NCBI GenBank assembly: GCA_000969725.1
Contig: JXSR01S009213.1
DNA: 31,276 bases
From: Ophiothrix spiculata
Taxonomy: Eukaryota; Echinodermata; Ophiuroidea; Amphilepidida; Ophiotrichidae
Reading direction: 5' to 3' (one strand)
Below, in pieces: positions 19,302-29,871 of the stretch; the first letter of the stretch is position 1, and the number at the start of each line of letters is the position of its first letter. A program made the translations under genes and the position numbers. The notes below the pieces were generated by a model that did no database searches, was not told where the DNA came from, and saw only the letters and a program-made list of their open reading frames with translations.

Positions 19302-21590
19302 AGCTAAATATCATTCCATAACAGTTGATATCAGTTAAAACCGTGGTCTTGCTAAACACCTTTACGGGCCATGAAGTTTAAATATCAAGACGAAATACTA
19401 GTTTACGCTCATATTACAATAAATATTCTGTTCAAACCATAAATATTGCAAATAAGGCATCGTTTTACTTATTTACCTGATTTAAGAAGTCAATAAAAAG
19501 AAATCAACCATTACATTTATTTCTTTTTTTTTTTTTGCTCTGGAGACATGATTTTGAAACTGCACAGAGTGATATTATTGTAAAATTAGTGAGGCTCATA
19601 ATGTTTAAATAGAATGTCACAGTAGTAAACCAACTAAAAACTCAATTATTGATGTTATTGATATCTCCCAAATAGAAACAAATTATTGCTTGGAATTATG
19701 GCAACCAAATGTAATGACCATTGTCTAATATTTTAGGAACATAATTATTACAAAAACTATAGACAATCTTAAGTGGACTATTTATATGATAAACAAGTTA
19801 CAGTCGGAATCATTCTTATTCAAAATTATCTATCTGTATCTGCAATTTGACAAATTGCAAATATAATACACGATATACACTAATATACGAGTGAACTTAT
19901 CAGTAATCACAAACGAAGAGAAACGAAAGCCATTATTGTTGCTCTAGTTATGAGGTATTTCGCATTAAATTCCCTGATGGTCTTGTTGAGGCGTATGTAT
20001 CTTTCTTTGCTACAAAGGTCATACCTTTTAATGTGGGAACCCCCAAAAGGGGGATTTGTTACACATTTTACGCATTAAATGTTGTCACATTTTCTCAATA
20101 GTTAAATGAATTGTCATAATTTTTGTATGATTCTGTAGGTAAATTATTATTCTTTCAGGACATTCATAATACAATTCAAATAAAGGGGCTAATAGCTTGT
20201 TAAACCCTATTAGGTAGGGATAGAGGCGAGTGCGGTTGTGGTATCATGAAATTTGTACTTTAAATGTTTTGGCAATATATTGGTTATCAAAACCGAGTTG
20301 GACTTTAACCCATATTAAATGGGTTATTAACCCTAATAAAAGTTAAAGTTAATTAGCTAATTTAGGGAGAGGCGAAAGCGGTATCGATGTGATTGGTATA
20401 AATGAGGTATGTACATTGTGCAAATTTGTCACAACTTTTCAATAATCCAATAAAACGTCATAATTTAGGTTTGACTTTAAACTAATTTTTAGTCTGTAAA
20501 ATAATTGAAGAATGATATCAACTCTAATAAACTATTACTAGGATGGAGTGAAGTATGGATGACGTGGGCGAGATGTAATGCAAATGGCCCTCACCTTAAA
20601 AAACGTGACCCAGCGGAAAATGTAGCAGAGACAGCTGTATTTTATTTGAAGTAAGCGGATAACGGTTCACCAACCGACCATAGGTAATAAAGTGTCACAT
20701 AGGATATCTAAAACATAATTTAGATTTTACCTGTGATATTTATCAAATAGATAATAACATGCTTCATATATCTTATGATTATGCAAACCGCAATACCAAT
20801 TCAAAAGCTTTTATCGGGCAGTAAAATAACACGATATATAAAAACTAATTGAGAGTAACAAATTTATATAAACACAGCTTGATAAAACCAACATCTTGGA
20901 ATTAATACTCATTGCCATTTATTAAACAGGTGACAAATTGAATTGCGTATAGTTTTCTAGAATGTTATGATCATTCTATATATCAACCATCTTAAATGTA
21001 TATAAAATGTTCCTTTTAAATTTGATCTGCTAATAAAAACATGAATAATGCTACTTATATTGTGGTGAAGATATAAACAAACAATACAAATATGATTATT
21101 TGAAGCTAACCTTTATATCACGTTCTTAGTATTATTAAATGGAAATACTAATGAATCATATCAAATGCCGTAGCCAATTTTCTCCCTCTTATACAAATTA
21201 ACTAAACCTCTTTTTCATATAACCTGTTCAGAATTTGATTTAATCATCTTGGTGTGGTCACGATCTGATGTTATGCAAGGTTGTGTCCAATTAGTGTTCC
21301 ATCTAAGAACTGAGTATATCAATCGTACAAGTTAATTAGTCTTCAAGATATGCGATACTTTTGAACTTTTATATTATTATCTAACATGAAGCAGCAAGCT
21401 GTCTTTATATTGAACACGTAATTGTACCCTTGTCTTCACTTTGAAATCTATGCATCACTTGAAACTTGATTACGTTTCTGGTAATAACATATAGTCAGGG
21501 TTCATTTTAAGTTGTTAAATGTACAAATGTAGAACAAGGTTGATTGTATGTGCAAGTTTGAATTATACACTCAAAATAATGATATACGAT
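19302..21590. other. Receptor intron, AT-rich, small palindromes only
   Basis: Contains CCCCCAAAAGGGGG at 20040-20053 and AACCCAT/ATGGGTT arms at 20307-20325. The near-repeated phrases GAGGCGAGTGCGG and GAGGCGAAAGCGG occur near 20223 and 20371. Nothing amounts to a gene or a clear transposon. Confidence 0.45.
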
Positions 21591-21655
21591 ACAAGGCTAT
21601 ACAATACAATACATCACAATAAAATACAACACAATATAATATAATACAATACAAG
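21591..21655. repeat. Degenerate ATACA microsatellite
   Basis: Imperfect five-base units of the ATACA/ATATA type (for example AATACAATACATCACAATA) over about 65 bp. It is interrupted enough to be old. Confidence 0.75.
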
Positions 21656-23548
21656 AAAAAAGGATGCAAAGCGCAGAGAACAGATGCATAAACATTACAA
21701 TTGATAGATTCGAAAGAAAATCTAAATCATACTTAAAACAACTTATGATATGAAAACAAAAAGAATACATACTGATGTAATGAAAATTGACAACAGACAT
21801 TCTATAAAAATAAATGGCTTTTCATCTGCATGTTTTACGTGTATCATTAGATGAATCAAGACATTTTAATTACATTAATATTTATCTAACTTTTTGTCCG
21901 TACAATATTGTGTACATGGTACAATCACTTCGCCAAATTAACCGATATTCATGAAAGGTATAGCATGTATAATATAAATCCATGATAGATAATATTCTTA
22001 TAATCAGAGAAAATATATTTAGATGCAATTTTACTTTTTTCTTTTCAAATGAATAGTTTTCTTTTAATCAATTGATGTTATGAAAATCAAGTTGTAACAG
22101 AGACAATAATACAAGAATAAAGGTACACTTTGTATCACATTGTTATTTATTTATATAGACAGTAAATTTCTGTAGCTACAAAATACACTCTGTTTCATGA
22201 TCTACAAGCAAAGATATGGCAATAAAGTGACCTTACCTTCAAACCGTCTGGGCCAGTCCATCCGATTCATAATACTGGTAGCACAATAATGGCACATAAT
22301 GCCCAAAAATCAGCCATACGATATTCAACATCATAACGAGGCTGATTTTAGTAACAAAGACATCTTCTTCTTATTGATGACCTTGCAAAAGGATTATTGC
22401 ATAAGTTTTTGCATTCCAGTTTCGACCAAAGATATCGAGTCTTTCATGCAATTGTTTATGCTTACTTTAGGATATGAGCAATATGTTAACTATTAAGTAT
22501 TATCATAAAATTATTTATGAATTATTGTTATCATATGAACAAATAACAACATAAAAAAATTAGTTAAGATAAAATGTGCCTACGTCTTTTATCATCTCGC
22601 TGCATTTTAATCCTCATCGCATCATGCAAAACTGTTTGTACTGAAATAATGGTGAAATCCGCAAAGGTGGTTTTCACCGGTCTTTACTTAAATGGACGTA
22701 ACTTTTGACCCGCACCATTAAAGTGAGTTGCTTCTTGCAGTCAATTAAATATCCTTTCAAATAAGGAAAAGTTTGTGACTTCAATGTTTTTATTTTCCTC
22801 ATGATACCGCTAGCAAAAATGCATAATTTTCCTGTTACAATCTGTACATTATGTTCTGATGTTAACACCATTATTGAAATGACCAGTTTAATGATGAAAA
22901 TATACATCGAAAATGAGAAGGTGAAAAAGGTGCAGTATTTGTAATAAAAAGTCAATTAACCCTAACCATACATTTAATCCACAGGCAAAATCACTTTAAT
23001 ATTTTATCCTGTTTGCCATACTTGTGATTAAAGAGACTAGCCTAGATTCCAATTATAATTAAACACTTATGAAAATGCTCTAAATAAAGCTTAGAAGTGT
23101 AGTAAATCAAAAAAAGGACAAACAATTACACAGAAATGGCTCCAATTGAGACATAATTAATTTACAATATATCATTATTGGATGGTGGTGTGACTATCCT
23201 GTGTTTTCCAAATCCTTATTTTGTACCTCAGATGAATTTACCAGATAAACGATCAAACAAAGGTCCTGTAGATGATTCAATACATATTAAAAATAAACAA
23301 TTTTATCAGGTATAATTTGTTTACCCAAAACAGGCGTAGAAACACGATCTTTTTTAAATTTGAAACTAGAAACACTGTTTTCACCAACAATTTATGTTGG
23401 TAAACAATTTCAATTTTCTGACGGTCTGCCTTCCATAGCCTGTGCTGCTTGATATCGGTGATATCTTTTTGTAATATGTGACCGTCCATCCCAAACCAGC
23501 CTTAAATGCCGCCTTTTAACATTGTATACATATTTGCAAAGACCATGC
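21656..23548. other. Non-coding stretch, nothing recognised
   Basis: Several short open frames (at 22299-22496, 22674-22955 and 23277-23489) show no motif or conservation with other parts of the window. No repeat ends are visible. Confidence 0.45.
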
Positions 23549-23552
23549 TTAA

Positions 23553-23978
23553 AGGTGCGTTTACACTATGACGACCTGTGGGTAACGACAAGCAATATAG
23601 ACCTTTAATTTTACGCCCGTCGTCGTTAGTTAAAGTCAATTAACGTTCACACAAGCTGCAAGCCACACACACTATCGGTAATATCAGTCGTTTTCAGTAA
23701 CATTTTTAGTTGCAAATACGTTACCTTCCGTCAAAGTGTTAACGCACCGTTATGGTGCATTTACACTATGACGCCCTATCTTCGACGTAAGGTAACGTAT
23801 ATGCAACTGAAACTTGTAATTGAAAACGACTGATAAGTACGATAGTGTGCGTGGTTAGCGGTTTGTGTGAGCGTTAACTGACTTTAACCATCGATAACGG
23901 GCGGAAAATTCAAAACTGCAGTCCGCAGGTCTCCGTTACTTGTCGTTACCTTTAAGTCGCCACAGTGTAAAGGTACCT
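23553..23978. mobile_element. TTAA-flanked foldback MITE, T2/Kolobok-like, double copy
   Basis: TTAA occurs at both sides (23549-23552 and 23979-23982). The outer ends are AGGTGCGTTTACACTATGAC and GTGTAAAGGTACCT, with paired arms of about 200 bp. At the centre (about 23740-23775) TTAACGCACC is followed within six bases by GGTGCATTTACACTATGACG. Terminal sequences thus recur head to head inside, as if two elements fused in inverse orientation. Related to 548-810. No protein is encoded. Confidence 0.8.
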
Positions 23979-24039
23979 TTAAGAATTAAAATGCCACCTA
24001 AATAAACATCACACGATTTCCAGAAGTTAAGTTATGGTC

Positions 24040-24120
24040 CGTCAAAGGTTGTCAGGTAGTAAAACGTATAACTGAGATAGACGTGTTCAAGGATTAGTAA
24101 GCCCTATATTATCTGTTGAT
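24040..24120. repeat. Uninterrupted copy of the sequence split by the nested retrotransposon
   Basis: 24040-24079 matches 26693-26732 with about three differences, and 24084-24120 matches 28334-28369. Here the two halves are only four bases apart, while at the other locus a reverse-transcriptase element lies between them. The rest of 23983-25395 contains no recognised gene; a 67-codon frame at 24456-24659 is probably chance. Confidence 0.7.
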
Positions 24121-25395
24121 TGTCTTAAACACATGCAGATTTATTTCACATTTCATATCAGTTTCTTGAAATGAAATTTTGCTGGTATTTTGTAGTAAAC
24201 ACAAGGGTTGTGAATCTGCCAAAAAATCGATTTCGCCAAATTACGACCTTGACATGTATTTTCACCTGTAGTGAAAAATGAAGTTTCTGGCATTTACGGC
24301 TTATACGGGCTGGACAGACACATATGGTACATCAAAACAAATTAAGATTTGAAAACAGATAATCTTTTAAGATTTAATCTTTAGGAGGCATTTATTTTTG
24401 ACTTTGGTTAGAAAAACGGATAAATTCGATTCGTTGATAACACTTTACATATACATTGTACAATACATTGCATGTTAATTTACATGTATACTATGTCGGT
24501 ACACCACCTTTTATAGCAAACAAGCCCATATCATCAAAAATTTCAAAAAACCGAAATAAATGCATTACAACATCAGCAATTTCTCTTAATTATTCGAGCA
24601 TTAAACATTTTACCTACAATAATCCTAGAATGCACGACCAAAAAGGAAAAACATTCTAGAGGACCATTTGATTACTTCCCTTTATTTCAAATAATCAAAC
24701 GGTTGCAATATTAGTAATTTATGAATACTCTATATTTCATTTCGACATCAATAGTGCAACACAAACTCAAAAACGAATCTATCGAATTTCATTATCATTC
24801 TAGCATGATAAACAGATAAAAAAAATAATGTCCTTATATCGTATTCAGGAAATGTATTCGTTTAATTAAGCAACATATTTTTCTAGTTTTCAGAGCAGGT
24901 GCATTTTTGACGCGTGAAACAAACGATCAGCTTATGCTTGCTGCCTCAACAAGTCTAATAAGTATCCAAAACTAAAGCAAGATACCCGTGACATTTAATT
25001 AACGTTACTTCTACCATATGTTATCGTGTCTGTGCATTAAGTCAAACAGATACTGCACAGTATTTATCATGTTTATTGTCTAATGAAACCCTTCCAATAT
25101 TAGAGTCAATTTCAATTCACCACTTGTTCAACATCCTTATCAAGAAAGTAATGCAGTGTTATATTTGATTTGCAGTGCACATTCAAACCAAGCCAATAAT
25201 TTTAATTGCAATAGTCAATTTCGTTAAACTGTGAAAAAAAAATGGGAATTGAACAAGAAGAACAGAACATGAACATGACTGTTTTTGCCAAATATCGCAA
25301 GCACCTTGAAATGGATTATTCTGTCAGATCGTGAAGAAAACTGAAATTGGTCTTTTCATCTTTTTCCAACTCATCTTGAGCATGTTCCTCTAGAA

Positions 25396-25470
25396 CAGTG
25401 GTAGGCAACCTTTTTACTACTGCGGGCCAAAAATGTGATATTTTTCGCGACCCGCACCAAAAGTAGCACT
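25396..25470. mobile_element. Solo hAT left end
   Basis: CAGTGGTAGGCAACCTTTTT followed by ACTACTGCGGGCC matches the inverted right end of the hAT family at 19301 and 29522, and TTTTTCGCG nearby also matches. No partner with the preceding 8 bases (CTCTAGAA) is found, so it is an orphan end. 25471-26079 shows nothing else. Confidence 0.6.
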
Positions 25471-26079
25471 ATAGAATTATATGCAAACTCAAGGCGTACA
25501 TAAACACATATTCAGAAAAACTTCGAAGGAGACTTGGAACATAGAGCTATGGTTACTTCCTCACCCACCGTCAACCAAATCAACTTTGTTTAAGTTCCTT
25601 GAATTTCCGTAAAAAGACGATAAAAGTCCTGTTAGTTATGAGCGAAGTTGGAAAAATCTGGGCAAAGTTGGAACTTTCCATACCTCCAGACGTGTTTTTT
25701 GAAGTATAATCCATACTAGAAAACTAGCCAATAGTGTCACAAAGCTAGCAAAAAAAATATTATTTTAGTTCAAAAACGTGATTTCATTTTTCATAAGAAA
25801 TAATATTTCGACAAAAAACATATTTCAAAGAGTTAGAATTCACTCGATTGTCGCCATCAAAAAATATTTATGTTTAAAACTGTGATCAAGATGTATGTAC
25901 ACATACGAAGTGTTCGTTTTACTCAAGGAAACAATCGGAAGGCCACAAACTCATCGGGTGTCGCCAACAAACTTCGCCAGACCCAGAAAATATTGCAAGG
26001 TTTGTCAACAGATGACGTGTAATGTATTTGCTGTTTGAATATCACTGTGTGCGTTTAAAAATGGTTATTTTGTCCCATT

Positions 26080-26180
26080 CAACCGCGGGATTCGAATTGG
26101 CGACCTATCGCATCGTAATTTAAAGTCAAGCAATACCAAGCAACAGGGCGCAGCCCGGCAGTGACTTAACGAGGATGGTG
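26080..26180 (-). repeat. Possible tRNA-derived SINE head
   Basis: On the minus strand, GTTAAGTCACTGCCGGGC resembles a tRNA A-box region. About 60 bases further, AATTCGAATCCCGC resembles a B-box (GGTTCGAATCC type). The spacing is longer than in a functional tRNA and no acceptor stem pairs, so a tRNA gene is rejected. A pol III-derived SINE remnant is the best guess. Confidence 0.4.
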
Positions 26181-26732
26181 TATTATATACTTTTCCAAAC
26201 AATGTATTCACCGCATTTTGATGATATGGCGTGTTAAGCATACTGTATACATTCTTATGCACATTCAAAAACAGAGTTTTAATATGTAACTGCATATGTT
26301 GGAAAACTTTGTTGAATAACGGATACACGGTGATAACGAGCATTGCATAATTAACTACATAGGTACATATCGAAAAGTGTGTGTGGTGTGTTTGTATATA
26401 CACTATGGCAGTGGTGGGCAGCCTACGGCCCGCGAGCTCTTTTTGTGCGGCCCACCAAGCCCACAAAGAAAAAAAAATAATGTGTACAATTTGGAAAAGT
26501 ATGCTGCAAAATAAAAAGTCATATTGCGCATGGAATAAACTTGTCATATCAGCAATGGTGAGAAATATGGTATTCTTCCAAAGTTGAACAAAATTGCTTT
26601 TATACTGTATAAATACATAACAATTGTTTTTTTCTTTAACCATTCTAAAAGCTTATGCTTCGCATTTCCGAAAACGTCAATGAACCGCACTCGATCAAAG
26701 GTTGTCAGGGAGTAAAATGTATAATTGAGATA

Positions 26733-28333
26733 ATTTTATTTATAACATTTGGTGAAAACACCAGGCAAAACCCAATATTGAAAGAACAATAAATTGAAGG
26801 GATGCCCTAAAAATAAAAAAAAACATTACATAAGGAAAAAATATGAAACATGCCAAGACTAAATTAGAAAAGGGGGAAGAAAAAAAACCCCTAGAGAAGA
26901 TGGTCCTGAACAGCCACTTTGAAGGCCTGAGACAATGGTTTCAGGTAGGTAGTTCCAAAGTGATGGAGCATAAGAGTAGAAGGATCTCTGAGAAAGAGTC
27001 AGACGACGGAAAGGAATGTTCACAGCACATGAGTTCAGATGACGTAGACCAGGACGGGAGTGAGGCTGGAATGGATTTGGCGAGGCACATATGTTATGAA
27101 AGATCTTAAAAAGCTGGCACAGAGAAGCAATATCACGACGTTTGGATAGAAGCGGAAGATCAGAGTTCAAGAGGAGGTCATCATGGGATAATTTCCATTG
27201 CTGAAGAATTACACGAGAGGCAAATCGCTGAGTGGATTCAATACGATTGGTTAGGGTTTTGTTGAGAGTATGCCATGTTGAACAACCATATTCAAGAATT
27301 GGACGGACAAAAGCCAAGTACAAAGTGCGGCGAGTATTGATGGGAGCGGACTGGAAGGACCGATGGATGAAGCCAATTGTTTTGGGAGCTTTTTTGCAAA
27401 TAGAGTCAATATGAAGATTCCAGGAGAGATTGTCAGTCAGCAAGATGCCAAGAAATTTAGCAGAGGAGACACGTTCAATGACTTGGTTATCGAGAGAGAA
27501 TGATGCATCTGGAAAAGGATCCTTCTTGGTGGAAATGACCATAAACTTGGTTTTAGAAACATTAGCAGTAAGATGATTATTGCAGAACCATTGATGGATA
27601 GAGTTAATGTCAGATTGAAAGTCAGTGAGATCGGAAGCAGCTTCTATGGGTTTGAAAAGGGTGGTGTCATCAGCATAGAGAACCAAAGAACTATTTGAAG
27701 AGAAAGATGTGAGACAGAGATCATTAACATAAATGAGAAAAAGAAGAGGCCCCAGGACAGAGCCCTGGGGAACACCAGAAAGGACGGGGACAGGAAGAGA
27801 ATCAGTACCATGAACAGCAACAAGCTGGGTCCTGCAAGAAAGGTAAGATTTGAACCAACACAATAAAGGACCGTTGATACCAACAGCACTAAGTTTGTGG
27901 AGAAGGGGCCCGTGGGGGACACGGTCGAAAGCCTTTGACAGATCGAAGAGGGCCATGGTAATACTTCTTCGGTGTTCTAGGTGATCATACCATTCATGGA
28001 GGGCTGTTGTGAGAGCATCAGTAATAGAAGACTTGGGAAGGAAACCAAACTGCCTCTTAGTGAGAATGTTATTGAAATTCAGATGATGCAGAACATGACT
28101 ATGAATGACTTTTTCGATAAGCTTACTACAGATTGGCTGTAAAGAGATGGGTCTGTTATTAGAAGCAGAGTGAGGGTCACCAGATTTAAAGACAGGTATC
28201 ACTCTAGAAAGCTTCCAAGCATCAGGAATGCACCCAGTAGATAAGCTTATGTTGAACAGGTCAGACAGAATTGAAGACACAATAGTAGCAGTCCGTTTAA
28301 GCATGAGGCTGGTAATACGATCAAAGAAAATGC
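26733..28333 (-). mobile_element. 5'-truncated non-LTR retrotransposon nested in the hAT element
   Basis: The limits come from comparison with the uninterrupted relative at 24040-24120. On the minus strand it starts abruptly inside a reverse transcriptase frame (no endonuclease domain). It ends in a short 3' region that finishes with TGTTATAAATAAAAT, carrying an AATAAA signal-like word. 5' truncation is the usual outcome of target-primed reverse transcription. Boundaries are good to about 15 bases because GATCAAAG occurs at both the junction and the flank. Confidence 0.75.
26859..28304 (-). CDS. Non-LTR retrotransposon reverse transcriptase (ORF2 C-terminal part)
   Basis: RNA-templated DNA polymerase that copies the element's RNA at a nicked target. 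The 481-residue frame has no internal stop. Visible motifs in order are SNNRPIS (48-54), FDLSKAFDRV (120-129, catalytic D121), GVPQGSVLGPLLF (177-189), the catalytic box YADD (210-213), KTKFMVIS (251-258), SAKFLGILL (281-289), and a C-terminal SYAPSLWNYLP block (444-454). The order and tail fit the CR1/L2/Rex1 group of the Jockey superfamily; the exact clade is unresolved. ATG at 28304 is only the first Met: the frame continues upstream for a dozen or so codons to the truncation point. The apurinic endonuclease domain of a full ORF2 (usually about 900-1000 residues) is absent, so this copy cannot move by itself. The open frame suggests a fairly recent insertion. Confidence 0.92.
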   Translation of the reverse strand: MLKRTATIVSSILSDLFNISLSTGCIPDAWKLSRVIPVFKSGDPHSASNNRPISLQPICSKLIEKVIHSHVLHHLNFNNILTKRQFGFLPKSSITDALTTALHEWYDHLEHRRSITMALFDLSKAFDRVPHGPLLHKLSAVGINGPLLCWFKSYLSCRTQLVAVHGTDSLPVPVLSGVPQGSVLGPLLFLIYVNDLCLTSFSSNSSLVLYADDTTLFKPIEAASDLTDFQSDINSIHQWFCNNHLTANVSKTKFMVISTKKDPFPDASFSLDNQVIERVSSAKFLGILLTDNLSWNLHIDSICKKAPKTIGFIHRSFQSAPINTRRTLYLAFVRPILEYGCSTWHTLNKTLTNRIESTQRFASRVILQQWKLSHDDLLLNSDLPLLSKRRDIASLCQLFKIFHNICASPNPFQPHSRPGLRHLNSCAVNIPFRRLTLSQRSFYSYAPSLWNYLPETIVSGLQSGCSGPSSLGVFFLPPFLI

Positions 28334-29871
28334 GATCAAAGATCAGTAGGCCCTATACTTTCTTTTGATGGATGGTCACATATATCATGATGGTGTATTT
28401 TAAGCTATTTTATCCATTTTTGGAGGAACACATATTGTTTCTATGCAATATAGTATATGCAATTATTTTCGCACAATGAGGATTCGTGTACTCACGGGGT
28501 TTTCCCCCTTTGGAGGAGGGAATATTATATACATTCCCTAAAAACAATTAGAAGGTTATTTTCTACGTTAAAATAAAAGAATAATGCAGAATAGTATGCA
28601 TGATGATGAAAAATATATAAAATATATTTGCTGGTAAAAAATGAAAATATAAAAAATATATTTGCTGGTAAATAATTTCAACTGGCATTTTGCCAAGGTG
28701 ATTTAATACATTACTATAATTTGCGTCATAAAATCTGTTGTAATATCTTAAAACCTGTCGTGTTTCAGATTTCGTTAAGATAGTGCAAGAAAGTCGTCAT
28801 ATGAGCAAAACAGTTTCAGTTTCATAAATGTGGTTTGCACTTATTGAAATGGTTCTTCAGGTGTCCTTCCCTGGCTCTTGAAATTGTTCTTCAGGTGATC
28901 GTCACGTTAATAACCATTTCAATAGCCATTCATAAATGGGAAAGACAATTCGAGGATTTTCGCAATCAAGTGACAAAGTTATAAATATATAATAATTGGA
29001 GTACACCAACAGTAGCGAAATTTTTGTTGGCTGATGTTTTGGTGAATTATTTGCAAATACTTTAACCTATGACTAAAATACATTTATATAGCTGTGAGTA
29101 AGGAAATTCGTTTCCAATACTGAGCAAAGAGAATGTCCCAGGTCTTCCTTGATGTTTTTCAGAATATGTTTTTGCTAATTGCTATCTTGCACCAGAAGTG
29201 TCTATAGGTAGGGAAAATTGATACTACTCGAGGAAATTTGAATTTGACAATGACGTACTAGTTTGCCTTCTGGAGATCAAACATAGGGACTTTCAAAGTA
29301 AAATTTTGCAGAAAAATCGGGAGACTATTTTTGGTGCAAATTTCGATTGATGCACCTTTGAAAATGCGTAAAGGCAGCTAAAGGGTTTATTAACGTCAAA
29401 AAGGGGGTCATGATAGTAGAAACATAAATCAAATAAACTCTTTTAGTACCTTGGATGCGGCCCGCGAAAAATGTCAGAACTCTTTGTTGGCCCGCGGTAG
29501 TAAAAAGGTTGCCCCACCACTGCACTATGGGAATTTCGCGCAGAAAATATACGCTGAATTGTTTTACACTCTGAAACCTCTCTTAAAGTTGAAATACAAA
29601 GGAAAAAAGGCACTCTGGAAAATTGTTCAGTTATTTTTCTGCGTGATTTTCAGAGATTCTTTTGTACGTTATAACATTTTGTATAATGAGCATCGGTTGA
29701 GGATAAGTCCATCCCACATTTCTATAATTTCCACAACCGATCTCTGAAAATCACGCCGAAAAATAACTTTAACATTTTCAGAGTGCTATCTTTGTATTTC
29801 AAATTTAAGAGAGCTTTCAGAGTGCAAAAATAAAAATTCTGCGTATATTTTCAGCGCAAATTCCCGTAGTG

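Larger units (their letters stand above)
26409..29522. mobile_element. hAT-family transposon with exact 8-bp target duplication
   Basis: The left end CAGTGGTGGGCAGCCTACGG and right end GGTTGCCCCACCACTG form inverted termini typical of hAT elements. CACTATGG flanks both sides (26401-26408 and 29523-29530), an exact 8-bp target duplication as expected for hAT. The right 1.05 kb matches the fragment at 18241-19301. Without the nested retrotransposon it would be about 1.5 kb, and I see no transposase frame, so it was non-autonomous. Confidence 0.85.
26401..29871. mobile_element. CACTA-type foldback MITE, split by an hAT insertion
   Basis: The element consists of 26401-26408 plus 29523-29871 (about 357 bp when counted without the insert). 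The left end CACTATGGGAATTTCGCG is spelled only across the insertion point (or from 29523), and the right end complement is CACTACGGGAATTTGCGC. The arms of about 130 bp are inverted repeats: CAGAAAATATACGC, TTGAAATACAAAG and GTGATTTTCAGAGAT blocks on the left have complements on the right. ATA flanks both sides (26398-26400 and 29872-29874), consistent with the 3-bp duplication of CACTA/EnSpm elements. No coding sequence of its own. Confidence 0.75.

Noticed and set aside
19156..19359. Similar short minus-strand proteins at 19156-19359 and 29325-29525
   Set aside because: The likeness comes from the shared hAT right end; the frames include the terminal repeat itself and run into unrelated flank.
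26080..26180. A functional tRNA gene
   Set aside because: A- and B-box-like words exist, but spacing is too long and no acceptor stem or complete cloverleaf can be drawn.
26065..26643. A 192-codon minus-strand protein
   Set aside because: It crosses the SINE-like head, the MITE terminus and the hAT terminus, and has no recognisable domain.
26843..27414. Plus-strand open frames opposite the reverse transcriptase
   Set aside because: They are antisense shadows of the minus-strand reverse transcriptase, which has full motif support.
25396..29522. A single 4.1-kb hAT element from the end at 25396 to the end at 29522
   Set aside because: The termini match well, but the 8 bases outside differ (CTCTAGAA against CACTATGG), while 26409-29522 has an exact duplication.
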